DNA of 64,000 nucleotides from Branchiostoma lanceolatum (GCF_035083965.1 NC_089722.1:31771958-31835957); one strand, 5' to 3'; shown: positions 47,285 through 59,564, counted from the stretch's first letter. Program-made: numbers and translations. Notes: a model not told the origin generated them from the sequence alone.

Positions 47285-47351
47285 AGGCAAGACGAGGAGG
47301 GTACGTTGCTGCGTCAGAGACTGAGGGTCCTCTCCCTGCGCTCGCTCGCTG
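47285..47351 (-). other. Conserved exon-like block, copy I
   Basis: 67 bases between an acceptor-like CTTACCTGTAG and a donor-like GTGAGTAC on the minus strand. Open frame SSERAQGEDPQSL...RTLLVLP. The same block is conserved at 49,906-49,972 and 52,052-52,119 with substitutions but almost no length change. On the plus strand GCTACAG|GTAAGC also looks like a donor, so the strand is not certain. Might be a 5' exon of the large gene at 40.2-44.6 kb. Confidence 0.4.
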
Positions 47352-47468
47352 CTACAGGTAAGCTAGACAGAAAAGGGGCGTATATCAGTAGCCCTTGGCA
47401 CACTGCTATTGTCACTGTAGGTCACTGGCCCGACTTCACCCCGGCACCTTTTGTCTCCGTTGCACAAA

Positions 47469-47902
47469 CACCCCGACCAATCGAATCACGTGAATCGCAT
47501 TGAAACTCAGATTCGTATCAGCCATTCCCGACAAATCACTTTCTAACTTGCGTTAACGACTACATCTGACCAAACAAACTCGCCAGTGAGATGGTGGAAG
47601 GTGTCAGCTCCCAAACGACGCTTTCAGATTGACAATTTTGGTACTTTGGAAGTGATTGAATCCGCCCGCGATTTAACTTCTAGTTTCTACTACTTTTCTC
47701 TATACGTTAAAACGCGGGCGGATTCAATTACTTCCAAAGTGCCAAAATTGTCAATCTGAAAACGTCTTTTGGAAGCTGACACCTTCCACCATCTCACTGG
47801 CGAGTTTGCTTGGTCAGATGTAGTGGTTAACGCAAGTTAGAAAGCGATTTGTCGGGAAATGGCGATTTCAGTGCGATTCACGTGATTCGATTGGTCGGGG
47901 TG
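47469..47902. mobile_element. Long fold-back MITE with 5-bp target duplication
   Basis: Ends CACCCCGACCAATCGAATCA and its exact inverse. Arms of about 200 bp with a loop near 47,675-47,700. ACAAA flanks both sides (47,464-47,468 and 47,903-47,907). Copies II and III of the surrounding duplication lack it, which shows the insertion directly. Confidence 0.85.
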
Positions 47903-48089
47903 ACAAATGATTAGGCAGCTATCAGCTAGGCAGCTCATCCCGCAACGACTTATAATCTTTGACCTCTCATGTTCATAATATTCCTTTCTAATAGGTACCA
48001 GATTCCCAACCTAAGACTAGTGTTTCTCTAAAATACTGTCAACCAAACCTACACCACTTATTCATAACATCACTTATTCTGCCACCAAA

Positions 48090-48358
48090 AAAATCAAGAC
48101 CAAAGCACATCCAGGTCGAAAGATACAAAAACGGAAGTTCTGCTGCAGTACCAAGGTCACATACTAGGGGGGCCAAAATCGACCTTGAATTTTGGCTTCA
48201 CAACACCTGCCCACATACCAAATATCATCGTAGTCCATCAAGAGGTTCTTGAGTTATGTTGATTACAGTAGTCCGGAAACACAAACACACGCTCAGACAG
48301 ACAGACAGACACACACCCAAATCTATATCTCCATTATACATGGAGATAACAAGTACAG
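48090..48358 (-). repeat. Octamer-family repeat, inverted copy
   Basis: Reversed, it reads through TTATCTCCATGTATAATGGA, TG-rich sequence, CATAACTCAAGAACCTC, ATGATATTTGGTATGTGGGC and AAGGTCGATTTTGGCC, as in the 29.3-32.3 kb copies. A shorter relative lies at about 50,520-50,640. Confidence 0.65.
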
Positions 48359-48364
48359 CGACAA

Positions 48365-48820
48365 ACGCTGCTGGCCACAGTGACGGTGTAGAATTATTTG
48401 ACAAGTTGCCAAAATACTGGGTGTGTCTGATATGGCCTTAGCACTTACGTGTTTTGTCCACACTCTGGTAAGTTGTAAAAGTATCCTTGTACAAACACTT
48501 TATATGTATGGCTCCTGTCGGTCAATATTGACTATGGTAAAATCCTAAATCATATCAACCCTACAGCGTTGGTTATGGCTTAACATAACTATATGACCCT
48601 ATATGAGAATGACAATCTCTGCCACATAGGGTACGTCAGTAAGCTGACTTAGGTCTGTACTTTGCTAGAATGCTAGAATGTTATCCATATAATCACTTTT
48701 CAACCAATGCGTGGTCAGCTGATGTAACGTTAACACTTAAGGAATGGTAGGCTATACGAACGCAATAAGCAGTAAATAACACGTAACAAGACAGGTAGGC
48801 TGGCTGCTTCATTTTTTCTT
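48365..48820 (+). repeat. Segmental duplication, block alpha, copy II
   Basis: GACGGTGTAGAATTATTTG, GGCTCCTGTCGGTCAATATT, GTTGGTTATGGCT, CAGTAAGCTGACTTAG and ATGTTATCCATAT all recur at 50,640-51,270. Confidence 0.75.
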
Positions 48821-48839
48821 GTTTCAAGGCATCCTCACC

Positions 48840-49165
48840 AAGTAGCTAGTGGCAGTGCAATGTGGCTTCGCTACGGCTCGCGTTTTTGGCCAAGCACACC
48901 GGGTCACCCCTATTCTTCTTGATAAGTGTGTTGGGTTCTTTTACGTGTAGAGGTTTAACGCTTGAGGCTAATGCTTGAAGCTCCCTCATAAACGAGACCG
49001 CCGGCTTTATGTCACCATCCGAAATGACGAATGCAATCCCTCACAACATGTCCGAGCTGGAGTCGACCCCTAGGATCGAACGCGGGCCCTAGGATCCACG
49101 GAATTTGATCCAGATGGCCATGGCGAAGCAGCGGGGTTGCATTACCGTTTGCGCCACGGGGACAT
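48840..49165 (-). mobile_element. tRNA-derived SINE, family B, minus orientation
   Basis: Reversed, the head reads GTCCCCGTGGCGCAAACGG (A box) and, after an insert, GCGTTCGATCCTAGG (B box). The body includes CGGTCTCGTTTATGAGGGAG. Degenerate; not a functional tRNA gene. Confidence 0.65.
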
Positions 49166-49189
49166 GTCTTTGCTTAACAAAAGGACATC

Positions 49190-50160
49190 TTTGCCCCCGG
49201 TTTAGATGTGGTAGACACGCCTCCTGACCTTGAAAATCAATAACGTCGGCAAGAAGTTGATCTAGGACAAATTTGACGCCTGGCAGATTTGAGGTCTGAA
49301 GGACTGTTAGAGTGTGTCAGGTCAACAAAAACACTCGCATATTCACACACAAAGGGACACACACACACAGATACACACACACACACACACACATACACAT
49401 GCACGCGCATACATACATAACGTTAACGTTACATAGTACATACATACATACATGCATACACACACACGCAGAGAGAGTGTGTGGGAGAGAGAGAGAGAAA
49501 AAAAAGAAAATGAAAGAGAGAGAGAGAGAGAAAGAACGAAAGAAATTAAGAAAGGTAGTATACATGCAAAAATATGTCAAACTAATCAGGAATGATTTTC
49601 CCACCAACACGACAGCAGCATGAAGTGGTATAATAAAAAGTAACATTTTACCACTAAAACGTTATGACAACCTTCCCACGCCATGCTCTATTAGACCACA
49701 ACATCAAGAAACTCACTTCCTTCACGGCCGAATTGGTCCAAAGTTAGGACGTGACAAGGGGGCGTGTACTGTCTACTGTGGACTGATTTTTCGCTCATGC
49801 ACTTATTGTAGAACTCAAATTTGTCATGTTTCTGTCCACCAACCCTCGTTCAAGATCTTCAGAATTTCTTAGCAAGACAGAGAATATCTACAATTTAGTA
49901 CTCACAGGCAAGACGAGGAGGGTACGTAGCGGCGCAAGAGACTGTTGGTTCTCTCCCTGCGCTCTCTCGCTGCTACAGGTAAGCTAGACAGAAAAGGGGC
50001 GTATATCAGTAGCCATTGGCACACTGCTATTGTCACTGTCGGTCACTCACCCGACTTCACCCCGGCACCTTTTGTCTCCGTTGCACATATGATTAGGCAG
50101 ATTGGATCGCTCATCCCCCAGCGACTTAAAATCTTTGACCTCGCGTGTTTCACACACCAG
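49190..50160. repeat. Segmental duplication, block beta, copy II
   Basis: Same order as copy I, with CA tract (49,340-49,480), a GA tract (49,485-49,555), GGGCGTGTACTGTCTACTGT, the exon-like block (49,906-49,972) and the GTTGCACATATGATTAGGCA end. No hairpin insertion. Confidence 0.8.
49906..49972 (-). other. Conserved exon-like block, copy II
   Basis: 67 bases, acceptor-like CTTACCTGTAG and donor-like GTGAGTAC on the minus strand. Open frame SSERAQGENQQSL...RTLLVLP. Confidence 0.4.
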
Positions 50161-50639
50161 CGAACATGAATGCTTAGTGGCATGACATTGCTATCTCATC
50201 GGAAACTTAAGACCAGTGTCGATGCCCCTGAAGCACTGTTTACTGTTCCTGACATTCGACAACTCCACAACATGATTATTTTTTTTTATTTTTCTTTATT
50301 ATAACTATTACAGCATAACATTAGTTGGGTCCCCTGCGACCCCACGGTAAGAAAAGTAGTCATGAATTTCAAAGAGATCTACTTATGCAGTATCATTCCG
50401 TAGTCCCTGTGGTATGCACTCTTTAGATGCTAGATGTCCAGGTGTTCAAGTCATTCTTGCTAATGTCTCGAAAACACTAGTTTCAATTTGGAGGACGACT
50501 TATGATTGAACCCTTCCTTTGCAATGACACCTTACCCCCAACTTACCTTCATAACAGTCTATCTATAGCTTCTTGAGTTATAAACCACACACAAACACAG
50601 ACAAAAACAAACAACTACACCGACAAACGCTATCCGAGA

Positions 50640-51270
50640 CAGCGACGGTGTAGAATTATTTGACAAGTTGCCAAAAGCCTGGGTGTGTCTGATACTGTCT
50701 CAGCACTTACGTGTTTTGTCCTCAGTCTAGTAAGTTATAAAAGTATCCTTGCTCACATACTCTATATATATATGGCTCCTGTCGGTCAATATTGACCATA
50801 ATAAAGTCCTAAATCACGCATTGGTTATGGCTAAACAGTCCTATAGGAGAATGGCGGTCTCTTTAACATAAGACACATCAGTAAGCTGACTTAGATCTGT
50901 GATCTTAATCTTAACTGATTGCTAAAATGTTATCCATATGATATCTACTGACATAATTCCACCAGGATAGCTACTTCCGCCACCCTGAAAAGTTACAAAA
51001 AGATTTCCAACCCAACGTCACCCAGTACTAGTATAATGCACTCCGGTATATCTAAACTGTGCATACCGGGGGTGCTGCACTAGAGATCTCTCAAACCCAC
51101 TGTTTTTCAAACTGGCGGATTTATGTAACCCGGCGGATTAATGTCAATGGTGGTTACTGAAGTTTTACTTAATGCATGTTCAGGTGACGTAACGTTACCA
51201 CGTGAGCAATGAAAACGAAAATATGTGGCAGGCTATAGGAACGCAACAAGCAGCACAAGACACGTAGGCC
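50640..51270 (+). repeat. Segmental duplication, block alpha, copy III
   Basis: Homologous to 48,365-48,820 through GGCTCCTGTCGGTCAATATT and CAGTAAGCTGACTTAGATCT, extended by about 180 bp of extra sequence before the GCAGGCTATAGGAACGCAAC end. Confidence 0.7.
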
Positions 51271-51279
51271 TCTTGACAA

Positions 51280-51370
51280 AATGAGATCTTCGTCCTCAGT
51301 GTTGGATATACACGCCCCCTGATCTTATCGGAAATCACGTCCTAACAAGTTGGTTTGGGACAAGAGGGAG
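51280..51370. repeat. Block beta, extra start fragment
   Basis: Repeats only the CGTCCTCAGTGTTGGAT...CACGTCCTAACAAGTTGGT part of block beta; a second start follows at 51,570. Confidence 0.55.
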
Positions 51371-51554
51371 AGGTCCACACACACTGGACTGCAAAAGTGA
51401 TATATAATAATTAAAAGTGACTCTTTTCATTGTAGTTATATAGTGTCTTTCAACCAATGCATGCTAAGCTGATGTAATCTTAAATCTGAAGAATTAAAAC
51501 AAACGTGAGGGGAATACTGTGGACAGCTATACACTACTTCAATAGCACACGACA

Positions 51555-52280
51555 TGTTTATCAAAACGTGATTTTCACCCTTAGTCCTGATGTGGTAGAC
51601 ACACCCCAAGACCTTGAAAATCACGTCCCAACAAGTTGGTCTAGGACAAATTTGTCACCTGGCGGAAATATAGTCCTGAAAGACTGTTATGTTGTGTCAG
51701 GTTTTATAAATACACACACACACACACACGCACGCGCGCGCGCACACACACACACACACAAACACAAACACACACACACAAACACACACACACACAGTCA
51801 ACATAGTACTACTGTAACATTCTGTCGACCTTCGCACATTTTCTATTAGGCCTCTACATCAAAAAACCCACGTTGTTCCCGGCCAAATTGTACCAAAGCT
51901 GGGACGTGACTAGGGGGCGTGTACTGTCTACTGTGGACTGTCTTTTGACAATACATTTATATCGCACCTACATTCGGTATGTTTGTGTCCATCTGAACAG
52001 TGCAGGACACACTGCTGGCAAGACAGAGAACGTAGAACCCTGTGTACTCACCTGCCAACGCGAGGAGGGTACGTCGCGGCGTCAGAGACTGTGGGGTCTC
52101 CACCAGCGCTCGCTCGCTGCTACAGGTTAGCTCCTTAGCGAAAAGGGGGAGTGTTTCAGTAGTCTTTGGCACACTGCCAGTGTCACTGTGCGTAACTGAC
52201 CCCTAAAACCTTTGTCTCGGTTGCATATATGATTAGGGAGCTATCATTACTGATTCTGTAGGGACGTAACCTCTTCGATT
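51555..52280. repeat. Segmental duplication, block beta, copy III
   Basis: Contains ACGTGATTTTCACCCTTAGT, the CA tract (51,712-51,798), GGGACGTGACTAGGGGGCGT, the exon-like block (52,052-52,119) and GTTGCATATATGATTAGGGA. Confidence 0.8.
52052..52119 (-). other. Conserved exon-like block, copy III
   Basis: 68 bases with the best donor of the three (GGCAG|GTGAGT). Open frame SSERALVETPQSL...RTLLALA. Confidence 0.4.
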
Positions 52281-52609
52281 CACACCTGGGCGAACATGAA
52301 CTTTGCTGTTTGCAAGATTAGAGGTTCTTTAAAACGACGTCTACAATACAGAAGTGCGGAAAACATTTGCGAAATTCATGTGGCAACGTTTTCCTGTTCG
52401 TTAATGCCACAGTAGGATATCCTTGTTCAAATTATTCTATCAATGTAAAAAATATATAAATCAAAGGTCACTAACTATGCAGCGTTAGTAATCCCCGACG
52501 CATGCGCACCTCATCAGATATTCAGGTGTTTAAGACATTCTTGACAAGTCCTCGATAACACCTTTTTTTGTGGCGGTGTGATGCTATGGTACAAGGGGGA
52601 TTGTGTTAA

Positions 52610-52811
52610 AGGCAACCAAAGCAATGATAGGGCCATATATGCTAAAATTTTTATGGTAGTGACATTTACGACGTCGTATTTTTGCATCATGAACGTTGCT
52701 ATATATTGTGACTGTTGTTTGAACTAATCATGTATATAGAAATGACTAGATAAATTGACTTTCAAAATCCGATTGTCGGGCCCTAACATTGCTAGGGTTT
52801 TCTTTAACTCA
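52610..52811 (+). mobile_element. TTAA-type MITE, copy 3 (internally deleted)
   Basis: TTAAAGGCAACCAAAGCAAT at the left and TTGCTAGGGTTTTCTTTAA at the right. Shares TTTTTGCATCATG, GTTTGAACTAATCATG and GACTTTCAAAATCCGAT with the copies at 32,953 and 34,112 but lacks about 200 bp of the middle. Confidence 0.75.
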
Positions 52812-53266
52812 TGTTACATGTTAGTTCAATGATAAAGCTTGTCAGACGGTCAGATGCGTATAACAAAGACATGTGTTTTCTCTATGTTACTGCCAAAGAA
52901 ACTTCTCTGACAGGTATGAAGAACAGGTTTGGTTGGCGAGAGAACGTAGGGTTTTATCAACATGTAGACAATATGTTGGAATAACAAAGATTTTATAACG
53001 ACATGTGTTAGGAGATATACTTTTGGAGCTCGTTTTAAAGCTCAAAAAGAGTTTTGTGCAGAATGCCGTCGACTTACTATATAATAAGAACTTGTACGCA
53101 GGGATCGTGTCTGAGCTAACTACTAAATGTTTTGGGCATGATGAAGTTCATGTTTTCCTTACCATGGTACTGTCATACAAATACATTGGGATGGTCACGG
53201 TTGGAACGGTACGCTAAAATAGTTACACTATCAGATTTCATCATTAAGTCGCAGTTTTTTTTTTTT

Positions 53267-54775
53267 ATCAACAATACTGACATTGAAAGATCTCAACAAA
53301 AGTTACTATACCCATCTAGACAACACTTCGAGGAAAAAAAATACAAAAGACAAACACATTTCACTGGTAAATAACCTTATATTGTACCATCAAAAGAAAT
53401 TACAGGAGTTTCTAATTGAATATAATATGCGGTTACCGAATACAAGCTAAGTTTAACGTATAAATCTGACATCATACAAATGATGCAGATTTCTATTCAA
53501 ACAATTAAGAATAAATTATCTTAAGAAAGGCCGTAATCATAATGATGCTAGCTACGATAAGCGTTACCAATATTCTTTACTTGTCATGCCTACAGCATAG
53601 GCATAATTTCTATGGAAATATTTCCAGTAAACATTACTGTAAGCCTAATCTGTGTAACGTAGACGTTAAACATCACTGTTCAGAGATCCCAAGTTTTAGG
53701 CCGTGCACCTCCAAGCCAGGAGACTGATTTCCAAAGTTATTTTCATCACTATAAAAATCAGTGCGATAGAAGCTAAGGATTCTCTGTCACAATGGCAACC
53801 AGTCATCACCTCCAACACCATGGTAACGGACAGGTGTCCGTTTGACAATGATTGGTCCATGTTAGGACATGTGCACAAATCAACAGGACTAGGATGTTGG
53901 TATTTCTCCTGACTGAAAGGTGTTGGCCATCAAACGCCTAGGATCCTGACCAGTATAGGAGGGCTGCTAGAAGCGAGATTTAATCAGGCTGCAGCAAAAC
54001 TGTGTAATATTCGTCTTCTACTGTCTCGAAAAAAGAAGTCAAACCCAAATAAGATATAATTTAGTGTTAGTATTTGAACTAGAATAGTCACATGCTATAT
54101 TGTTACCAATTGTCTGTCCGTCGTTCCATGATTCATGTTTCAATTAGCCTACGGGCAAGAACTTGCAATAAACTTATTAATATTATCAATATTATCACCA
54201 GAGCTTGAGAAAAAAGATAAATCGATAGCTTATCACCATTACCTTTTCGCTTCACTATTGTCTTGTACAATACAATCTGCTACTTCTTTTATGATAATTA
54301 AGCCAGCTTAGTGACTGAAAAAACGTGCGATTGCTCTGTCTATCATTCTTTCTGATTATGGATTTCTAAATTTCAACCTTAGTGTCAACGAAACCTTGCT
54401 AGTTAGGCAGTGTGCTGTACTATCAATGGAATATACTGAAGTTCTTAGATTCTGCTTGTGCAGGTCTTTTTCGATCGCTTCCAGTGAACGCAGTCAGGGC
54501 AACTGTGTCTCTGGGGAATAAAAAAAGTTGGGTAATCATTTCATATTAGATAAGGTAGATCATTTATTCTTGTTTTACCATGTCGTTTTGCTATGTATAG
54601 TACAATCATGAGTCTATTTCTTACTGTGGATTATTTTTCGATCGGCATGCATTCTCTGTGATGGAGTTTGCTGGTTAGTCACCTGGACGTTATAGTATCG
54701 TTCTGTTGCATCTTAGGATGAAAATGACGCCAGCTACAGTGTATCAAGAAAAGACTGCATGGCTTTTCAGAGTTA
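53267..54775. repeat. Left unit of the 8.2-kb tandem duplication: 3' flank of the secreted-protein gene A
   Basis: Collinear with 61,808-63,005: TACCCATCTAGAC, AACCTTATATTGT, ATGATGCTAGCTACG, GGCCGTGCACCTCCAAGCCA (about 53,700 and 62,233), and TTCTGCTTGTRCAGGT all correspond in order. It probably contains a 3' UTR exon after a conserved acceptor TTTATTCCCCAG (about 54,518, minus). Confidence 0.8.
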
Positions 54776-54784
54776 CTCTTACCA

Positions 54785-56636
54785 TCACTGTTGAGGTCCG
54801 TAGTTGACTTCCTCTAGCTCCTCCTCCAGCTTCTCCAGTTCGACCTCTACTAGACCCAAGGCGGCATCTTCCTCCGCTTCATTCACCTCCTCCTCCAAAT
54901 CAGCTGCAGCCTCCTGAAGAGTCACCACTTTCTTCTCGAAGGTGTCACCTGTAGATTAAAACAAAACATAGCCGAGGTAAACCATCATCACCATCGATGA
55001 AGGTTAGACATCAAGGTAGTCAGATACGCCAAAAATAATAACTCATTCGACAAGCAACTGGATAAAATTTGGAAATTCTATCCAGTTGCTTGAGTAACTA
55101 TTTCTGGCGCATCATCATCATCGTCGCCGCTTTCATCTGTTGACAATGCGGGCCACCGCTGCATTCCACGCTCTTCTATCCATAGCCTGCCTTCTCACTC
55201 CTTCCCAAGTGAAGCCCAGTTCCTCCAGGTCTCTCATGACTGTTTTAAAGTGAGGTAAATACAGGACGCCAAAAGTAGGATAAGAATGAGAAAAATATCT
55301 AAAGATTAGAACTGTATGATTCTAAAGATAGTAATTTACCCACCATCGAGATCACCATTGGCTCCATCCAATTCCTGAAACTCATTCATCGTCAGATCCA
55401 TGGCGTAATCACTCCCAGCTTCACGTATCGCCTCCTTCAGTTCAACAACAGCATCTTGGAGAAACTCCCTCTTCTCTTGGAGGGTCTCCTCTGTGGATTG
55501 ATGAAAAGTAAACTCGGAGTAAGACGCAATGGACTGTCGTCAAGAAAACTATCTGTCATACAACAAGGAGTCAAGCTACAATTATATAAACCTGTGATTG
55601 TAGGGATGTTACAACTTACAATTAGTTACAAATCGTAGTCGTGCGGTGACTAGTCCAGTTGAAAATTATTGTTTTTCACCTCTGTATACATTCGATAGTC
55701 GATACGAAGGGTGTGTATACGTATGCGTCAAATTATTCCTGTAAATGCTTATGACATACTTGCAGGAATACTTTTTTTGATGTCACATTGGTTTTGAGAA
55801 AATATGTCCCAATCGACATTTTCCCCTTAAACCGCACGAAGCTACTGTGGTTCTCAAGTTTTCTCGTCATTGCAAAGTGGCAGGATTATAAGCTTTGTAT
55901 TCTTCGCCCTGTACTATCATTGTGGCTGGCTGTCATGACGCCTCTACGACCATTGAGGTCATGAGTGAGTGAGTGAGTGAGTGAGTGAGTGAGTGAGTGA
56001 GTGAGTGAGTGAGTGAGTGAGTGAGTGAGTGAGTACTATTTAACAACTTCATGTAAGGTTTAAATATTTGTCAAAACTTCATGTATATTGTGCCCTCATG
56101 GAGTGTAGCTGCTCAGGCCTTGGAAAAATGTTGTGACCCAATCGTAGCAGAAACCTAACGAGTGCCGATCCTAGCCTTTTTGGTTCGACCGCTAACAAGG
56201 GACATAACATTTCCTATCTGACATCTGTTTGATGAAATTCGAAACAGACTTCCAGTATTTCGCACTCTGATAACCCTTTATAGACAGTTGTCCAATTGAT
56301 ATATTTGTGGTCGCATCATGTATATCTGTTTAACATTGATTACTTTGACCGAAATAAAATTTGAAAAATGATAAAAACTACGAGAATATCTAACTACCGA
56401 CCCTAATTGTTCAGAACTGTAACAGGAAACACAACGCTTTTTCCCAGGTCTTAGGTCTGACGATGGTGGAAATATTGGATACATAAGAGTGCTTCACCTT
56501 TCTTGTCGAGCGACCTCCTCCTGGAGGACGACCTCCTCCTGAGATAGCCCCCCCTCCTCCTCCTGCCAAAATCGTAGGAGTCTACCATGACAGCTGATGA
56601 CAGCAACATCACAGCTATGAGCAAAGTAACTCTCAT
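54785..56636 (-). CDS. Small secreted Arg-rich/acidic protein, copy A, complete
   Basis: Three coding exons on the minus strand: 56,636-56,498, 55,490-55,344 and 54,948-54,785, all with AG/GT borders and consistent phase, giving 149 residues. Residues 1-20 form a clear signal peptide (MRVTLLIAVMLLSSAVMVDS). Residues 24-43 are Arg/Ser-rich (GRRRRGGYLRRRSSSRRRS), then DKKEETLQEKREF. The rest is strongly acidic and probably helical or coiled coil (DLEEEVNEAEEDAALGLVE and EKLEEELEEVNYGPQQ, then stop). Dibasic sites after the signal could be processed by furin-type proteases. ATG follows closely after CGTCCACAG, so a 5' UTR intron is likely; the stop is followed by GTAAGAG, suggesting a 3' UTR intron. 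No known family is recognised. The paralogue is copy B to the right. Confidence 0.8.
55005..55112. repeat. Fold-back repeat, CAACTGGAT family, copy 2
   Basis: AAGCAACTGGATAAAATTT pairs with AATTCTATCCAGTTGCTT. Flanked by GATACGCCAAAA and TTTCTGGCGCAT. Sits in the intron of gene A between its second and third coding exons. Confidence 0.75.
55962..56033. repeat. (GAGT)n microsatellite
   Basis: About 17 units of GAGT in intron 1 of gene A. Confidence 0.95.
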
Positions 56637-56639
56637 ACT

Positions 56640-57420
56640 GTGGACGGAAAGAGGGGAAGATATAGACTCTTAAAGGGAGGCTCAACTCCAGAGGCGAGTG
56701 TTCTGGGTCTGCAGATAATATTCTTCAGAATCGGACACAATCGTTTTGGCAACTTCACATTTAACTTGGACTAGGCATGCAGCAGTTGGTTTTGTATTCC
56801 TAAAAATGTGCTCTTTCAAAAAATAAGCTCTTTAAAAGAGGGCAGATTACTTTTGAATGCATAGAGATGACTACAGTCAGCTTTGATAGGAAGAACAAAA
56901 CTTAAGGAAGACAGCGGCCAGTTGACGCTGTAGGAAAGCACGAGTATGTTCAGGGAGGAAAAAGTCTTTTGACAAGGTCATCATGGTATTGCACTCAATT
57001 TAATAAGTTATTCAAAGATCGCCCACGTCCTTATTATTACCCTAAATCACTGTCTAACTCCTAGACTAACTATATATATTATCATGCAAAGTCAATGAAG
57101 AAGGGTGACTATCTGGGAACACGTTTCAGTCTAGGAGCTAGAAGTTTAGAGTGGAACGAGCATGCTACAGAATGGAGTGTGGTGACTTCTATATCTACTG
57201 GAGAATTACGTGCTTCAGAGCCAGAAGCACCTTCTGTCTTGAGATGAATGTACGTTTGAGTACTGAGTAGGTATGTTTTGACATGGTAATTCGAGGGCAT
57301 CGGCTGTGGCCCCCTGATTACAAGGTAAACGGCTTGGCTTTGTCAGATAAATTATACCCGGGACTCTAACTGCTTATTTGACAGACTAACGATCTAGTAG
57401 AGTGAGATTTTTTTTACATT
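56640..57420. other. Upstream flank of gene A, nothing recognised
   Basis: Would contain its promoter and 5' UTR exon, but no clear TATA box or exon could be assigned. Confidence 0.4.
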
Positions 57421-58250
57421 CTAGGACAGGTTAAGGGTGCGGCCGTTGACAAAGATATGAGCCTGAAAGTCATCATACAAGACAGTGAATATTCAATAAA
57501 TACGTGCAGAGCGGTTATGGCCTGGTGACATTTGTCGTGCGATTGTCGTACGATTGGAAACTAAGGGCATTCTTGGTATAGTCGTGCCAAATGCGGCCGT
57601 CTTGTTACCGAAAAGGCTGCCTTAGATCTTAGTGGTTGATTCTATCACAGCCTGCCTGAAAATCTTACGACATCAAAATAACACGACGGCCTGTGAAGAA
57701 TGTGACAGTGCCATAACCAGTTGTAATGATATCAGGTGGCTACTAGAGTTGAGCATTGAACTGAAAAACGGAATGTCAGAATACGTTGTGCCATCCATAC
57801 GATTTCAGCCATGTCGACATGCCTGAGGCAACACATCTGCTTATTGAACAGACAAAATACCTGTCAGGGGTGCGGCCCTTGACAAAAGATATGGGCCCTG
57901 TATTCATCAATCCAAATATTGGATATCCAATCAAGATTGGAATCTGGTCTAATTCCTCGTCGAATTCGTCATACAACCGTAAACCGAAGGATTTCTTGGG
58001 ATAGTCGTGCATACTTAAACCGTTTGGTTACTGGAAAGGCTGTCATTCTTAGATCCGTATCGGTGGCAGGTTCTGTCACAGCTTTCTTGAAAATCCTACA
58101 ATGTCAAATTCAGACGACGGCCAATGTGACCACGCCGCAACCGGTTGTGATCATATCTGGGGGTCACTAGTGGTGAGTTTTGAACTAAAAGACGAAGGGC
58201 AGAATTTCAAAGTCCTTTTCGCTATCCCGACGATTTCAACCATGTAGATA
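57420..58250 (+). repeat. Two-copy tandem repeat, about 410-bp unit
   Basis: GGGTGCGGCCSTTGACAAA, GTATAGTCGTGC-like, TTACYGRAAAGGCTG, TCTGTCACAGC...CTTGAAAATCYTAC, ACGACGGCC and CCATGTAGATATGCCT-type blocks occur in the same order in both units. Non-coding. Confidence 0.65.
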
Positions 58251-59320
58251 TGCCTACAAGTTGTTAACCTTCACGCCTGCCTGTATCTATTGATTGATGC
58301 ATACATTAAAGTGATCCTTACCTTGAAACAGTCACGGTCAACTTTAGATGTATGAATCTATGCGGAGATTGCACCTCAGTGTGGAGATTTGTTCTTTAGA
58401 CGACAATCTTGGGTCTTCCCACAAACAAGTGCCCGACGTTGGTCTCGATAAAGTGATACCTCATTGAACACAATAATGAACTAGTCGAGCGAGATTCTAT
58501 ATGACGTTTCAGGGGCGGACGTCTTCTACGAAGGACCCTATAGGCTTAATATGGACCTGCAGCAGAACGATCGGTTTTGTGTCTCATGTATAGTATGATC
58601 ATGGTAATAAATATCTCTAGGAAAAGAAATGGTACGATATGATATGCATAAACAAGGAAAACATATAATTCCGCTGCATTCTTTAAAAGGCATTCCTAAC
58701 ATGTGAAATACGTAACTTTGGAGGATATACTATCGTATAGCTAGATTAAATTGACCAACCGCATTTGATAACACAAATGAAATTCTAATACCATTGGGCA
58801 ACAATACCCATTACATTATGGAGGGGTGCTATTTTCTATATGTACCTGTACCTAGCTTCTTTTTCTTTTTTTCAAAGATTTATTCGTCATCATAAACATT
58901 TTGGCAAATATTCGGAAAATGAAAAACGTAATACCAGCTCAATTTCGCGATCTGACAGGGCAAGAACTCTCAGTGGCTGTGTCCCCCATAGAAGAAATTA
59001 GATCGTCCATGTTACAAACATGGCGTTCAAGTCCGTGACTAGCTGCTAAGTCATGCAAAGGGACGTGTGTACCGGTTGTACTATGAATGTTTTGCAGTTC
59101 CGATCCTTTAAATATGTAATGCTTACACAATGGTTCTCGGCAACACTTCAGTGCTCTTGCCTTTGTTGACAACTCTATAGAACTTGTAAAGAACTCGCCT
59201 TGAAGTGATTTATGATTGTTTTGGTCACATGTTGGAAATATCTCTAGGCTATAGATGACAGGACAAAAGTTCATGACGATTAAAAACGTTTTCTTAATGT
59301 ACAAAACACAACATGCAACA
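58250..59320. other. Intergenic; weak minus-strand ORF only
   Basis: An open frame at 59,343-58,939 contains THVPLHDLAASHGL, which recalls an ankyrin repeat, but splice borders and further repeats are missing. Not called as a gene. Confidence 0.4.
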
Positions 59321-59383
59321 TTTATTGCACTACATGAATACATATATGTGTACGTTTGTATCTATGTGCGAGCGAGCAAGCGC

Positions 59384-59418
59384 ATGTGTGTGTGTGCATC
59401 TGTGTGTGTGTGTTTGTT

Positions 59419-59477
<59 letters not shown>

Positions 59478-59496
59478 TAGAGAGAGAGAGAGAGAG

Positions 59497-59562
<66 letters not shown>
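59384..59562. repeat. Compound (TG)n(GA)n(TG)n microsatellite
   Basis: TG-rich start, GA run at about 59,430-59,499 with a GATA interruption, then a pure TG run to about 59,560. Confidence 0.95.

Positions 59563-59564
<2 letters not shown>

Larger units (their letters stand above)
46105..47990. repeat. Segmental duplication, block beta, copy I
   Basis: Shares with copies II (49,190-50,160) and III (51,555-52,280): the start AAAACGTGATYYTC...GTCTAGGACAAATWTGTCA, a (CA)n array, GGGACGTGACTAGGGGGCGT and GTACTGTCTACTGTGGACTG, the exon-like block, and TTTGTCTCCGTTGCACA. Interrupted by the 47,469-47,902 hairpin. Confidence 0.8.

Noticed and set aside
58939..59343. Ankyrin-like segment THVPLHDLAASHGL in a minus-strand ORF
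   Set aside because: Only one weak repeat-like segment, no splice sites or neighbouring repeats; could be a decayed exon but not supportable.
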